A DNA stretch of 64,000 nt from JAXMDC01 sp046349035 (GCA_046349035.1 JAXMDC010000004.1:124001-188000), one strand, 5' to 3'. Shown: positions 7,659 through 17,052, counted from the stretch's first letter. Notes: a model not told the origin generated them from the sequence alone. A program made the numbers and translations.

Positions 7659-8405
7659 GTGGATAGAACCAGCCCCCTCGATCGGAAATGCAGATCATGG
7701 ACTGCCGGTTTACTCACTCTGGCGGTCGCTTTGATCGGAGGCCAAACCGCCCAGGGCCAGGAACTCGTTCGCTCCACGCACGGCGACTGGGAAGTGCGCT
7801 GCAGCACGCCTATCGGCGCGGCAGGCGAGCAATGCTCGCTTAATCAGCGCGTAATGGCAGACGATCAGCCCGGCGTCGGGCTGCATGTGATCGTGCTGAA
7901 GACCGCGGACAAAAAGGCCCGCATTCTCCGCGTCCTGGCACCGCTCGGAGTTCTTTTGCCAACCGGTCTCGGGCTACGCGTCACACGTGACGTCAAATGG
8001 CAGCTCTCCGTTACCGTCGACCGCAGCTCGCAGCGGCCGGTGGCTTTCGTGACCCTTCAGAAGGATTATCCGCTCCGTGCCGGCGACATTCTCAACACCA
8101 GCGGGCCCAATCTTTCGCTGAAGATTATCGACGTCAGTGCGGACGGACGGGCCAAGGTCGACTGGCCGGGCGCCGACACGACCCGGATCAACGTCGCGCA
8201 GATCGACGAATATGTCGGTCTCGTCGGCTTCGTGCGTTGCCTCCCCGGCGGGTGCGTGGCCGAGGTGATGCTCGAAGACGAGTTGGTCTCCAAACTCCGG
8301 AACGGCGGCAACGCTGTCTTCATTGTCTACAAAACGCCGGAGGAGGGAATAGGTATCCCGATCACCCTCAAAGGCTTCGGCGAGGGATTTGACGTCCTTC
8401 CTTAG
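7659..8405 (+). CDS. Invasion-associated locus B (IalB) family periplasmic protein with a large internal insertion
   Basis: A leader peptide (SWTAGLLTLAVALIGGQTAQGQ) is followed by the IalB pattern: HGDWEVRC, then GVLLPTGLGLRV, then GFVRCLPGGCVAEV, and YKTPEEGIGIPITLKGF at the end. Four Cys (residues 49, 59, 194, 199) could form two disulfides. In ordinary IalB proteins the GLGLRV and FVRCLPGGC blocks are about ten residues apart; here about 75 residues lie between them (roughly 109-184). I chose the GTG at 7659 because AGGAG stands six bases before it; an upstream TTG at 7617 would lengthen the leader without any such signal. IalB proteins are periplasmic or surface proteins of unclear biochemical role in free-living bacteria. 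Confidence 0.85.
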   Translation: MDRTSPLDRKCRSWTAGLLTLAVALIGGQTAQGQELVRSTHGDWEVRCSTPIGAAGEQCSLNQRVMADDQPGVGLHVIVLKTADKKARILRVLAPLGVLLPTGLGLRVTRDVKWQLSVTVDRSSQRPVAFVTLQKDYPLRAGDILNTSGPNLSLKIIDVSADGRAKVDWPGADTTRINVAQIDEYVGLVGFVRCLPGGCVAEVMLEDELVSKLRNGGNAVFIVYKTPEEGIGIPITLKGFGEGFDVLP

Positions 8406-8552
8406 CGCCGGGCTTGACCGGCCGCCGAGGCAGTGCAAGCCTCGTCCGGCACATCGACTTTTTGAAATCGAACGGCAGCCGCCTTATCTAGCCGACATGC
8501 ACGCTTCTGCTCGCGTTCGCCATGCGAAGCGTCTGGCTGAGGGATACGACCC

Positions 8553-9980
8553 ATGATGGAATCCGGCCGCAGCCTGCTTGAGCAGGCCGGGCTTGACCGC
8601 CAGACCGCGACGCGCGCCGTCGCTGATGCGTTGGTCGGCGCCGACGACGGCGAGCTTTTTCTGGAATATGTGCAGTCCGAAGGCCTTGCCTTCGACAACG
8701 GCCGCCTGAAGTCGGCGACGTTTGACACCAACCAGGGGATGGGGCTGCGCGCGGTGGCGGGCGACGCAGCCGGCTACGCCCATTCCTCGGATATCTCGGA
8801 GGCTTCGATCCGCCGCGCCGGCGAGGCTGTGCAGGCGGTCAAGCGAGGCTATTCCGGCAAATACTCCGACCCGCCTCCCGGCACCAACCGCCGGCTTTAT
8901 GCGGACACCAATCCGATCGGCCATCCGACCTTCGGTGAGAAGGTGCGCATCCTTGAGCAAATCGATGCCTACGCCCGTGGCGCCGATCCCCGCGTGCGGC
9001 AGGTGACGGCATCGCTCGCCGGTTCATTTCAGGTGGTCGAGATCCTCCGCGCCGATGGCTCGTTCGTGCGCGACGTGCGCCCCCTCGTCCGCGTCAATGT
9101 CAGCGTCGTGGTCGGCGACGGCACCCGACAGGAAGTCGGTTCATACGGACTCGGCGGCAGGGAGGGCTTCGGCGAGTTCGTCCGCAGCGAGGCCTGGCAT
9201 CACGCCGTCGACGAAGCGCTTCGCCAAGCGCTCGTAAACCTGGACGCCAAGCCGGCTCCCGCCGGAACCTTCGATGTCGTCCTCGGACCGGGCTGGCCCG
9301 GCGTGATGCTGCACGAGGCCGTCGGTCACGGCCTTGAAGGCGATTTCAACCGCAAGAAGGAGAGCGCCTTTGCTGGGCTGCTTGGACAGCCGGTTGCAGC
9401 CAAGGGAGTGACCGTGGTCGACGATGGCACGATTGCCTCCCGCCGCGGCTCGCTGACCATTGACGACGAAGGCACGCCGACCAACCGTACCGTTCTGATC
9501 GAAGACGGCATCTTGGTTGGGTATATGCAGGACCGTCAGAACGCACGACTGATGGGGATGCAGCCGACCGGTAACGGTCGCCGGCAGTCTTATGCCCACA
9601 TCCCGATGCCACGCATGACCAACACCTACATGGTCGCCGGTACATCCGACCCGGCGGAGATCATCGCCTCGGTGAAGGACGGCATTTACGCGGTGAATTT
9701 CGGTGGCGGCCAAGTCGACATCACGTCCGGCAAATACGTCTTCCAATGCACCGAGGCCTATCGCATCGAGAACGGCAAGGTCGGACATGCCGTCAAGAAC
9801 GCGATGCTGATCGGCAACGGGCCGACCGACCTCAAGCGCATTTCCATGGTCGGCAACGACCTCAAGCTCGATCGCGGCATCGGCACCTGCGGCAAGAGCG
9901 GCCAGGGCGTGCCGGTCGGCGTCGGTCAGCCGACCTTCCGCATCGATCAGGTCACCGTCGGCGGGACGGCGACCCGGTAG
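8553..9980 (+). CDS. tldD: Metalloprotease TldD
   Basis: The 475-residue protein contains the zinc site HEAVGH at residues 254-259 and the later conserved blocks FGGGQVDITSGKYVF and LDRGIGTCGKSGQG, typical of TldD. TldD and TldE form a cytoplasmic heterodimeric protease that acts on unfolded or small modified peptides; TldD supplies the metal site. The partner tldE is also in this window, at about 49 kb, not in the same operon. TldD is followed 17 bases later by the Kef-type antiporter. Confidence 0.95.
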   Translation: MMESGRSLLEQAGLDRQTATRAVADALVGADDGELFLEYVQSEGLAFDNGRLKSATFDTNQGMGLRAVAGDAAGYAHSSDISEASIRRAGEAVQAVKRGYSGKYSDPPPGTNRRLYADTNPIGHPTFGEKVRILEQIDAYARGADPRVRQVTASLAGSFQVVEILRADGSFVRDVRPLVRVNVSVVVGDGTRQEVGSYGLGGREGFGEFVRSEAWHHAVDEALRQALVNLDAKPAPAGTFDVVLGPGWPGVMLHEAVGHGLEGDFNRKKESAFAGLLGQPVAAKGVTVVDDGTIASRRGSLTIDDEGTPTNRTVLIEDGILVGYMQDRQNARLMGMQPTGNGRRQSYAHIPMPRMTNTYMVAGTSDPAEIIASVKDGIYAVNFGGGQVDITSGKYVFQCTEAYRIENGKVGHAVKNAMLIGNGPTDLKRISMVGNDLKLDRGIGTCGKSGQGVPVGVGQPTFRIDQVTVGGTATR

Positions 9981-9997
9981 ACGAAGCGGCAGCACGC

Positions 9998-11848
9998 TTG
10001 GACGGGGGCACCGAAGCCAGCCTTCTCGACATCGTGGCCCTTCTGGGCGCCGCGGTGATTGCGGTCCCCATATTCAAACGGCTCGGCCTCGGTTCCGTGC
10101 TGGGTTATCTCGCTGCCGGAATTGCAATCGGGCCGTTCGGGTTCGGGCTTTTTCACGATCCCGGGGCCGTCCTGCACGTCGCCGAACTCGGCGTCGTTAT
10201 GCTCCTCTTCATTATCGGCCTTGAACTGAAGCCATCGCGGCTTTGGTCGCTGCGCCGCGACATCTTCGGCCTCGGCGCCGCCCAGGTTGTCGCCTGCACC
10301 GCCCTGATTTTCCTCGCTGCCTGGGCCGCCGGGCTAACTGCGGCGGCGGCTTTTGTCGCCGCGCTTGGGCTTGCCCAGTCGTCGACCGCAATCGTTATGC
10401 AGATGCTCGAGGAGCGTGGCGAGGTTGCCACGCCCTGGGGCCAGAAGATCTTCGCCGTCCTGCTTTTTCAGGACCTGGCGATCGTCCCGGCGCTAACTGC
10501 CGTCTCGCTACTGGCATCGGGTCAGGTGGCCGTCGACCGTCCGCCGGCGATCGCCCGCATCGCCATCGCTGCTGCGGCGGTCCTTACGGTGGTCGCGGCC
10601 GGGCGGTACCTACTCAATCCCGTCTTCCGCCTGCTGGCATCGGTGCGAGCGCGCGAGATCATGACCGCCGCGGCGCTGCTGGTCGTCCTCGGTGCTGCGT
10701 CGGTTATGCAGCTGGGCGGCCTGTCGATGGCCATGGGCGCCTTCCTCGCCGGCGTGCTCCTGTCGGAGTCCAGTTACCGGCACGAACTGGAAGCCGACAT
10801 CGAGCCGTTTCGCGGCCTGCTCCTAGGTCTATTTTTTCTCGGCGTTGGGATGTCGATCGACCTGGCCTTGGTCGCAGCCAAATGGCCGATCATTGTCGTT
10901 GCCGTTTTCGCTTTCATGGCGATCAAGGCCGGGGCGATCTATGTCGTGGCCAGCCGGCGCAGCGACCTTGCCGAACGCATACGCCTTGCACTCCTGCTCG
11001 CCGAGGGTGGCGAGTTCGCGTTCGTCCTTTACGCGACCGCCACCGGCTTCGGCGTGGTCGATGGAGAGACCGGAGCCGTACTGACGGCGATCGTCGGCGT
11101 CTCGATGGCGCTCACCCCCCTCGCCGCTTTTCTCGTCCGGCAGCTTATCCCAACCGATGAGCAGTCCCTTGACGGCGTCGATGCCGCAGACGGCCTTAGC
11201 GGCCGTGCCCTCATCATCGGCTTCGGCCGTTTCGGCCAAGTCGTCAGCCAGCCACTGCTCGCCCGCGGCATCGATACCGCTATCATCGATTCCAGCCCCG
11301 AGATGATCCGCAACGCCGCCCGCTTTGGAGCGAAAATCTACTACGGCGACGGGCGGCGCCTCGACGTGCTGCGCGCCGCCGGCGCCGGCACCGCCCAGAT
11401 CATCGCTGTTTGTGTCGATGACACGGAGGCCGCGGACAAAATCGTCGAGATCGTCAAAACGGAATTCCCGGTCGCCAAGCTGCTCGTCCGCGCCTACGAC
11501 CGTGGCCACACCCTGAAGCTGGTCGCCGCCGGTGTCGACTATGAGATCCGCGAGACTTTGGAGTCGGCGCTGGCCTTCGGAAAAGCGGCGCTGCGGAGCC
11601 TCGGCTTCAGCGAGGAGGAAGCGACCGAAACCGCCGCCGATGTGCGCCGCCGCGACCAGCAGCGACTGGCCTTGCAGATATCCGAGGGGAAGATCTCGGC
11701 CGGTCGCGATCTCGCCTTCCGACCGACCCCGGCACCTCTAGTCGTGCCCCGCCGCGAAGCCAAGGCGCTTTCGCCCGAGACCGCCGAACTTGCCGGAAAA
11801 AAAGCGCCAGAGGCAATTGGGCCGCCGGACTCCAGAACTGGCCCCTGA
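9998..11848 (+). CDS. Kef-type monovalent cation:proton antiporter (CPA2) with RCK/TrkA-N domain
   Basis: The N-terminal two thirds form a CPA2 membrane domain (AAVIAVPIFKRLGLGSVLGYLAAG, FIIGLELKPSRLW, AFLAGVLLSESSYRHE). This is followed by a cytosolic NAD-binding RCK_N domain beginning with ALIIGFGRFGQVV at about residue 400. The tail is charged and low in complexity. The organisation matches KefB/KefC-type potassium efflux systems and related antiporters; the exported ion cannot be told from sequence. The frame stays open back into tldD. The TTG at 9998 is the best start I can see, giving 616 residues, but it has only a weak ribosome site. Confidence 0.9.
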   Translation: MDGGTEASLLDIVALLGAAVIAVPIFKRLGLGSVLGYLAAGIAIGPFGFGLFHDPGAVLHVAELGVVMLLFIIGLELKPSRLWSLRRDIFGLGAAQVVACTALIFLAAWAAGLTAAAAFVAALGLAQSSTAIVMQMLEERGEVATPWGQKIFAVLLFQDLAIVPALTAVSLLASGQVAVDRPPAIARIAIAAAAVLTVVAAGRYLLNPVFRLLASVRAREIMTAAALLVVLGAASVMQLGGLSMAMGAFLAGVLLSESSYRHELEADIEPFRGLLLGLFFLGVGMSIDLALVAAKWPIIVVAVFAFMAIKAGAIYVVASRRSDLAERIRLALLLAEGGEFAFVLYATATGFGVVDGETGAVLTAIVGVSMALTPLAAFLVRQLIPTDEQSLDGVDAADGLSGRALIIGFGRFGQVVSQPLLARGIDTAIIDSSPEMIRNAARFGAKIYYGDGRRLDVLRAAGAGTAQIIAVCVDDTEAADKIVEIVKTEFPVAKLLVRAYDRGHTLKLVAAGVDYEIRETLESALAFGKAALRSLGFSEEEATETAADVRRRDQQRLALQISEGKISAGRDLAFRPTPAPLVVPRREAKALSPETAELAGKKAPEAIGPPDSRTGP

Positions 11849-11862
11849 CGAAGGCCGCACCC

Positions 11863-12465
11863 CTAGGGGAAAAGCAGGCTCGACATCCAACCGGTCCAGG
11901 ACCGGCGGAAGAGCACGCGCTCGTGCAGACGCGACGGCCGCTCCTCCCAGAATTCGAACGAATCTGGAAGCAAACGAAAGCCGCCCCAATGCCCCGGGCG
12001 CGGGATTCGCAAGGTGCCAAAGCGCTCGGTTCGCTCGGCCACTAACCGGTCGAGTTCGGCTCGCTCGGGAAGCGGTTCGGACTGTCGGCTTGCCCATGCG
12101 CCGATCTGGCTCCCCCGCGGCCGGGTAGCAAAATAGGCATCCGCTTCCCCATTGCCGACCGCCTTCACACTGCCGCGGACGCGCACCTGGCGCCGCAACG
12201 ACTTCCAGTGAAAGCCGAGCGCTGCATTGGGGTTTTCGCGGATCTGCCGCGCCTTGGCGCTGCCGAGATTAGTGTAGAAGGCAAGCCCTGCCTCGCTGCA
12301 GTCCTTGATCAGAACCACACGTACGTCCGGGACACCATCGGCTCCGACGGTGGCGAGGGTAGCGGCATTGGGGTCGCTTGGTTCCGCCGCCTCCGCCTGG
12401 CTAAGCCACTCCCCGAAAAGCACAATCGGATCAGTCCGCAGCGCAAGGTCACCGATCATTAACAA
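11863..12465 (-). CDS. pdxH: Pyridoxine/pyridoxamine 5'-phosphate oxidase
   Basis: The 200-residue FMN enzyme shows RVVLIKDC, FYTNLGSAKARQI, GFHWKSLRRQVRVRG, YFATRPRGSQIGAWASRQS and FEFWEERPSRLHERVLFRR, the PdxH consensus from FMN binding to substrate binding. It oxidises pyridoxine or pyridoxamine 5'-phosphate to pyridoxal 5'-phosphate. The usual C-terminal RLxP is SLLFP here, a mild deviation. It converges with the antiporter gene 14 bases away. Translation may begin at 12465 or at the second ATG two codons later. Confidence 0.95.
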   Translation of the reverse strand: MLMIGDLALRTDPIVLFGEWLSQAEAAEPSDPNAATLATVGADGVPDVRVVLIKDCSEAGLAFYTNLGSAKARQIRENPNAALGFHWKSLRRQVRVRGSVKAVGNGEADAYFATRPRGSQIGAWASRQSEPLPERAELDRLVAERTERFGTLRIPRPGHWGGFRLLPDSFEFWEERPSRLHERVLFRRSWTGWMSSLLFP

Positions 12466-12517
12466 TCAAGTCCGAAGATGCGTTTGCTATTGTTGCGTTG
12501 AGCACAAGGAGTATTCC

Positions 12518-13003
12518 ATGCCCCGCCTGTGGCGTCCAACCGCGGTGTCCGGGCACGGGATGGCCGATCGCGCGCCACGCTTCTTGATCCTGGGCATTGC
12601 TCTGTCGCTGCTGACCGGCTGTGCGGGAATGGGCCTCCCGTTTGCCGAGTTCGGCCGCGACCGCACCGGTAGCACGGTCGTCGCTGCCGCCAACCGCGCC
12701 ACGGCGGCAGCTGTTGAGTCTGTCGACCCGTCGGACTGGGAAACAGTCCGGCGCGCGGTCGCCGAAGCCATCGCTGCCCGCAATCATTCGGCGGCGATCA
12801 ATTGGTCCAACCCGGACACCGGCTCATCCGGCACAATCGCGCCCCTGCTGGCGGTAACGGCCGGCAATGGCGCCTGTCGCCCGTTCTCAACGACTATGAG
12901 CGACGCTCGCGGCATTCGCCACTTCCGAGGCGAGGCTTGCCGCGAAACTACGGGGCGCATCCAACTCCTGCGGGTCACGGCCGACGATCCAGCTCTCATT
13001 TGA
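12518..13003 (+). CDS. Surface-antigen-type lipoprotein (RT0821/Lpp0805-like)
   Basis: The 161-residue product has a signal sequence ending in a lipobox (LSLLTGCAG), so it should be lipidated and anchored in a membrane. The C-terminal half (INWSNPDTGSSGTIAPLL, GNGACRPFSTTM, FRGEACRE) matches the conserved domain of 17-kDa-type rickettsial surface antigens, with two Cys likely paired. The ATG at 12518 has AAGGAG seven bases upstream; the open frame before it is not needed. No biochemical function is known for the family. Confidence 0.82.
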   Translation: MPRLWRPTAVSGHGMADRAPRFLILGIALSLLTGCAGMGLPFAEFGRDRTGSTVVAAANRATAAAVESVDPSDWETVRRAVAEAIAARNHSAAINWSNPDTGSSGTIAPLLAVTAGNGACRPFSTTMSDARGIRHFRGEACRETTGRIQLLRVTADDPALI

Positions 13004-13023
13004 GCGACGCCGGCCATCCCTCT

Positions 13024-13054
13024 TTGCAGCCGACAGCGGGAATCCCCATATAAT
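13024..13054 (+). promoter_or_regulatory. Possible sigma-70-type promoter for the DnaJ-like gene
   Basis: A perfect TATAAT at 13049-13054 lies 70 bases before the start codon at 13124. The best -35 candidate is TTGCAG at 13024-13029, which matches only three of six positions and is spaced 19 bases away. The -10 stands out in this GC-rich sequence, but the -35 is weak. Confidence 0.35.
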
Positions 13055-13123
13055 TGGTCGACGTTTCCAGCCCTCCAAACGCCGATTCGTAGAAATCCGT
13101 TGCCGTTCAGATAAGGTATCCCC

Positions 13124-14053
13124 ATGCGAGACCCCTACGACGTGCTGGGTGTCGCCCGGACGGCCACGTCTGCCGACATCAAGAAGGCCTACCGTCGGTT
13201 GGCCAAGAAATACCACCCGGATCAGAACCCGACCGACCCCAAGGCCAAGGAGCGCTTTGCCGAGGTCAACCAGGCGTATGAGGTGGTCGGAGACCAGAAG
13301 ATCCGCGCCAAGTTCGACAGCGGCGAGATCGGGCCGGACGGCAAGCCCCGCTTTGGCGGCTTCGAGGGCTTCGGAGGCGCCGGGCCGGGCCAAGGCGGCG
13401 GTCGGACCTTCCGTTGGTCGACCGGAGGGCCGGGCGGCGGCGCTGGGACGTTTTCGGCGGACGACATACTTTCAGAGATTCTCGGCGGTTTCGGTCGGCG
13501 CCCTGCCGGCGGAGACACTCGTCAAACCAGTCGCGGCAGCGATGTAGCCGCTGCTGTGGCCGTGACGCTGGAACAGGTCGCGGCGCGGGCCAAGGTCAAG
13601 GTCGAATTGCCCACCGGGAAGACGGTTGAACTCGCCTTGCCGCCGGGTGTCCGGTCCGGACAGCTCGTCCGGCTCCGCGGTCAAGGCGAGCGCGGAGGCG
13701 ACGCCCTGGTGACGATTGAGTTCGTCCCCCACCCGAAGTTTCGCGCTGAGGGCGACTCGCTGCGTCTCGATCTACCGGTAACGCTCGATGAGGCCGTTCT
13801 CGGCGCCAAGATTCGTATCCCGACTCTTGACGGACCGGTGACGCTGACCATTCCGCCGGACTCTAGCGGCGGACGCTCATTGCGCCTGAAAGGCAAGGGC
13901 CTGCCGCGCGCGGACGGCACGATCGGCGACTTGATCGTTTCCCTGCGAATTATCCTTCCTGAAGGCAACGACGCGGATCTGACCGGGCTTGCCCGAGAGT
14001 GGCGAGACAGGAAGCGCTACAGCGCCCGGGGCGACGACTTCGCCGACGGCTAA
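13124..14053 (+). CDS. DnaJ/CbpA-like J-domain co-chaperone
   Basis: The 309-residue protein starts with a J domain including the HPD motif (KKYHPDQNP, residues 28-36). A Gly/Phe-rich linker (about 75-130) follows, then the DnaJ C-terminal substrate-binding domains (VELPTGKTVELALPPGVR, FRAEGDSLRLDLPVTLDEA, LKGKGLPR). It lacks the Cys-rich zinc-finger domain of DnaJ, so it is a CbpA-type (class B) co-chaperone that would stimulate a DnaK ATPase. It stands alone between a lipoprotein gene and the convergent tsaC. Confidence 0.93.
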   Translation: MRDPYDVLGVARTATSADIKKAYRRLAKKYHPDQNPTDPKAKERFAEVNQAYEVVGDQKIRAKFDSGEIGPDGKPRFGGFEGFGGAGPGQGGGRTFRWSTGGPGGGAGTFSADDILSEILGGFGRRPAGGDTRQTSRGSDVAAAVAVTLEQVAARAKVKVELPTGKTVELALPPGVRSGQLVRLRGQGERGGDALVTIEFVPHPKFRAEGDSLRLDLPVTLDEAVLGAKIRIPTLDGPVTLTIPPDSSGGRSLRLKGKGLPRADGTIGDLIVSLRIILPEGNDADLTGLAREWRDRKRYSARGDDFADG

Positions 14054-14083
14054 GCCGCCGACCAACTCACCGACGGGAGCACC

Positions 14084-15109
14084 CTACGCCCCCTCCTCCG
14101 CCTCAACGACCTGATCGAGGTCGGCCATGTCTTCGCCAAGGCGCGGTGCTGAGGCCCTCGCCAGGCGGTCGTTGATTGCCTCCCCAAGTCCGGTGCCCGG
14201 AATCGGCGTCACAGCGATCACGTCGGCTCGCTCATCAAGCATCCGCAAGGCGGAAAAGAGGTTGGCCGCCGCTTCGCGAAGGCTCCCGGCGGGGCTGAGG
14301 TCGCGCATGCCAGCCGCCTTTTCCCAGCCTGGAGGGCGACCGCCGCCGAAGGTGAGGAGCGCTTCACCGGGCAGTACGACAGTCGCGTTCAACCTTAAAT
14401 GCGCCTCGGGCGCATAGTGCAGGGCGAGCATCCCAGGCGCGGCGATCGCACTTCCCGGGCCGGCCGAAGCCAGCGGCGCCCGCGCCACCGACTTGATCGC
14501 GGCGCGCGGAATAGCTCCCGGCCGCAGGACGGTCACCTTGCCGCCGGCCGTCGAAACTATTGTCGACTCGACACCGACTGGAGACGGCCCGGCATCGAGC
14601 ACGACAGCAACCGCATCGCCGAGATCGGCAATCACATGAGCGGCAGCAGTCGCACTTAGCCTTCCCGAGCGGTTGGCACTCGGCGCTGCCAGCGGCCGGC
14701 CAAATGTGCTAATCAGTTCGTTGGCGACCGGATGCGCCGGAACGCGCAGCGCGATCGTCCCGAGCCCTGCCGTCGCCAGGTCGGCGACCGGGCTGCTGGC
14801 TTGGCGCTCCAACACCAGAGTCATCGGCCCTGGCCAGAACGCTTCCGCCAATTGCTCGGCAACCGGATCGAACACGCCGTGCGCCCGCGCCTCCTCGACG
14901 CTCGCGCAATGGATGATCAGCGGGTTGAATGCCGGCCGCCCCTTGGCCTCGAAAATGCCTGCCACGGCGTGGGCATTGGTCGCGTCGGCGGCGAGCCCGT
15001 AGACCGTTTCGGTCGGCATCGCTACCAAGCGACCCTCGGCCAGCGCTCGCACGGCCGCGAGGTAGCCGGCAGCTAGCCCGCCTTCGCGGGCCGCGGCGGC
15101 GCTTGTCAT
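14084..15109 (-). CDS. tsaC: L-threonylcarbamoyladenylate synthase, long Sua5 form
   Basis: The N-terminal YrdC/TsaC domain has PTETVYGLAADATN, KGRPAFNPLIIH and LRVPAHPVANELI, followed by SANRSGRLS. The extra C-terminal Sua5 domain (from about residue 205, with APGMLALHYAPEAHL) makes this the two-domain Sua5 type of 341 residues. The enzyme makes the threonylcarbamoyl-AMP used for the t6A modification of ANN-decoding tRNAs. The ATG at 15109 is preferred over a GTG six codons upstream; neither has a good ribosome site. Confidence 0.94.
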   Translation of the reverse strand: MTSAAAAREGGLAAGYLAAVRALAEGRLVAMPTETVYGLAADATNAHAVAGIFEAKGRPAFNPLIIHCASVEEARAHGVFDPVAEQLAEAFWPGPMTLVLERQASSPVADLATAGLGTIALRVPAHPVANELISTFGRPLAAPSANRSGRLSATAAAHVIADLGDAVAVVLDAGPSPVGVESTIVSTAGGKVTVLRPGAIPRAAIKSVARAPLASAGPGSAIAAPGMLALHYAPEAHLRLNATVVLPGEALLTFGGGRPPGWEKAAGMRDLSPAGSLREAAANLFSALRMLDERADVIAVTPIPGTGLGEAINDRLARASAPRLGEDMADLDQVVEAEEGA

Positions 15110-15265
15110 ATCGAAGAACCTAGGCACAACGTTGCAACTCTGCCACAGCCCGTTTTCCGCGCCTAGGGCGCCTTGCCGGCGAACTCGCCGAAAGGTTTAC
15201 GGCTTTCCTCGGCGCCGAATCCGCCTAAGTTAACGAGCGCCTTGAGGAGAGAGGGCAAAGTCCGC

Positions 15266-16027
15266 GTGCCGGAAGAGCTTCACCAACTCGTTCATGTCGA
15301 TGTTTTCGGCGCCGTTCTGACGTTGCGGCTCGATCGGCCCGATAAGCGCAATGCTCTTAATGCGCTGATGTATGAAGCCATGGCGGACGCCCTCGTCCTC
15401 GGCGAGGCCGATTCGAGGGTGCGCGTCTTCGTCATTTGCGGCGCGCCCGGAGCCTTTACCGCCGGCAATGACATCGCCGAATTCCAGGACTACGCGGCGA
15501 GCGGTTCTGTCGGATCGAGTTCTCTTCGGTTCCTCAAGACATTGGCTACCGTCGATAAACCACTGATTGCTGCAGTCGACGGCTTGGCCATCGGCATCGG
15601 CACGGTGATGTTGCTGCATTGCGACTACGTCGTCGCCAGCGAATGGTCGGTGTTTCACACTCCTTTCGTCGACCAGGGCCTCTCTGCTGAGGGCGGCTCA
15701 AGCCTGATCGCTCCCCGCCTTCTCGGTCATCACCGAGCCTTCGAGCTGCTCGTCATGGGCGAGCATTTCGATGCGGCAACGGCACTGGCTACCGGGCTCG
15801 TCAATCGTGTCGTTCCTGCCGAAGCGGTCGAAGAAACCGCACTTGCTGCGGCGCAGGCCCTGGCGCAAAAGCCGCCCGAAGCGGTCCGCAGCGCTCGCAA
15901 GCTGATGCGCGGCGACCGTCGCGACATCCTGCAGCGGATCGACCTCGAAGCCGCCGGTTTCGGCGAGCTTCAGCGCACGCGCGAAGCCCGCGACGCGTTC
16001 GAGGCTTTCCTGCGGCGGCGCGGATGA
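15266..16027 (+). CDS. Enoyl-CoA hydratase/isomerase (crotonase) family protein
   Basis: This crotonase-fold protein has LDRPDKRNALN near the N-terminus, the oxyanion-hole segments GAFTAGNDIAEFQDY and DGLAIGIGTVMLLHCD, and LLGHHRAFELLVMG. The GTG at 15266 gives 253 residues, the normal family length, and GAGAGG lies about eleven bases before it. An open extension to 15173 looks non-coding. The catalytic Glu pair of true enoyl-CoA hydratases is not obvious (LSAEGG occurs at the second site), so the exact reaction is open. It overlaps the next gene in an ATGA arrangement and is therefore translated with it. Confidence 0.88.
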   Translation: MPEELHQLVHVDVFGAVLTLRLDRPDKRNALNALMYEAMADALVLGEADSRVRVFVICGAPGAFTAGNDIAEFQDYAASGSVGSSSLRFLKTLATVDKPLIAAVDGLAIGIGTVMLLHCDYVVASEWSVFHTPFVDQGLSAEGGSSLIAPRLLGHHRAFELLVMGEHFDAATALATGLVNRVVPAEAVEETALAAAQALAQKPPEAVRSARKLMRGDRRDILQRIDLEAAGFGELQRTREARDAFEAFLRRRG

Positions 16028-16962
16028 CGACGCTTTACGTCACCCATCCGGCGTTCCTGAACCATCAGGTTCCGTCCGGCCATCCCGAACGGCCCGACCG
16101 CCTCCGAGCGATCGAGGCCGCCCTTGCCGCTCCTGAATTCGCCGATCTCAAGCGGGCCGAGGCGCCTCTCGCCAGCGAGGAGGCGATCACTGCCGTCCAC
16201 GACAAGGAGTACTTGGCGGCCATTCGCGCCCTGGCTCCGCTGAGCGGACTGGTTCGGATCGACGCCGATACCAGCATGTCGCCAGGCACGTTTGAAGCGG
16301 CACTGCGCGCTGCCGGCGCAGCGACCGCTGCGGTGGACCAGGTGATGACCGGGAAAGCGACCAATGCTTTTTGCGCCGTGCGTCCGCCCGGTCATCACGC
16401 CGAGCCGGCTCGAGCGATGGGGTTCTGTTTCTTCAACAATGCCGCCATCGCCGCCCGTCACGCCACGCGCATGCACGGCGCCGAACGTGTCGCCATCGTC
16501 GACTGGGACGTCCACCACGGTAACGGCACTCAGGCCGCCTTCTGGAACGACCCCAGCACGCTCTACGCCTCGACCCACCAGATGCCCCTCTACCCTGGCA
16601 CCGGCGGCCCGGGCGAGGTCGGCGTCGGTAACATCCTGAACATCCCGCTCGCTCCCGGTACCGGCAGCGCCGAGTTTCGTGCCGCCCTCGCCGACCGCAT
16701 TCTTCCCGCCATCGATCGGTTCGCCCCGCACTTCATCCTGATCTCGGCGGGCTTCGACGCGCATACTGACGACCCGCTCGCCTCGCTGAACTTCGTCGAT
16801 GAAGACTATGGTTGGGCGACGCAGCGGCTGGTTGAGATCGCCGATCGCCACACCAGCGGCAGGATCGTCAGCGTGCTTGAAGGCGGATACGATTTGCGGG
16901 CGCTCGCCGGATCGGTCGCGCTCCATGTCGCAGCGTTGATGGCGGCTAGACCCCGCGGCTAA
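16024..16962 (+). CDS. Histone deacetylase family (class II/AcuC-like) deacetylase
   Basis: The 312-residue protein carries the full arginase/deacetylase signature: HPERPDRL, RPPGHHAEP with the tandem His, GFCFFNNAAIAAR, the zinc-binding DWDVHHGNGTQ, ISAGFDAHTDDPL, and the final EGGYDL. Bacterial members deacetylate small acetylated amines or lysine side chains. The immediate four-base overlap with the upstream crotonase gene suggests that the two act together in acyl or acetyl metabolism; this is inference from position only. The gene is followed 90 bases later by xseB. Confidence 0.92.
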   Translation: MTTLYVTHPAFLNHQVPSGHPERPDRLRAIEAALAAPEFADLKRAEAPLASEEAITAVHDKEYLAAIRALAPLSGLVRIDADTSMSPGTFEAALRAAGAATAAVDQVMTGKATNAFCAVRPPGHHAEPARAMGFCFFNNAAIAARHATRMHGAERVAIVDWDVHHGNGTQAAFWNDPSTLYASTHQMPLYPGTGGPGEVGVGNILNIPLAPGTGSAEFRAALADRILPAIDRFAPHFILISAGFDAHTDDPLASLNFVDEDYGWATQRLVEIADRHTSGRIVSVLEGGYDLRALAGSVALHVAALMAARPRG

Positions 16963-17052
16963 GGGACGCTTGATTTTGCCGTTGCGCCGGAGCAAGCCGG
17001 CATGGACCGAGCTTGCCGACACACCAGAGTTAACAAAAACAGGGATCGCCTC

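Noticed and set aside
8425..8463. Hairpin (cgaggc/gcctcg) and a later T run after the IalB-family gene as a terminator
   Set aside because: The stem is only six base pairs and the T run begins 15 bases after it, too far for an intrinsic terminator.
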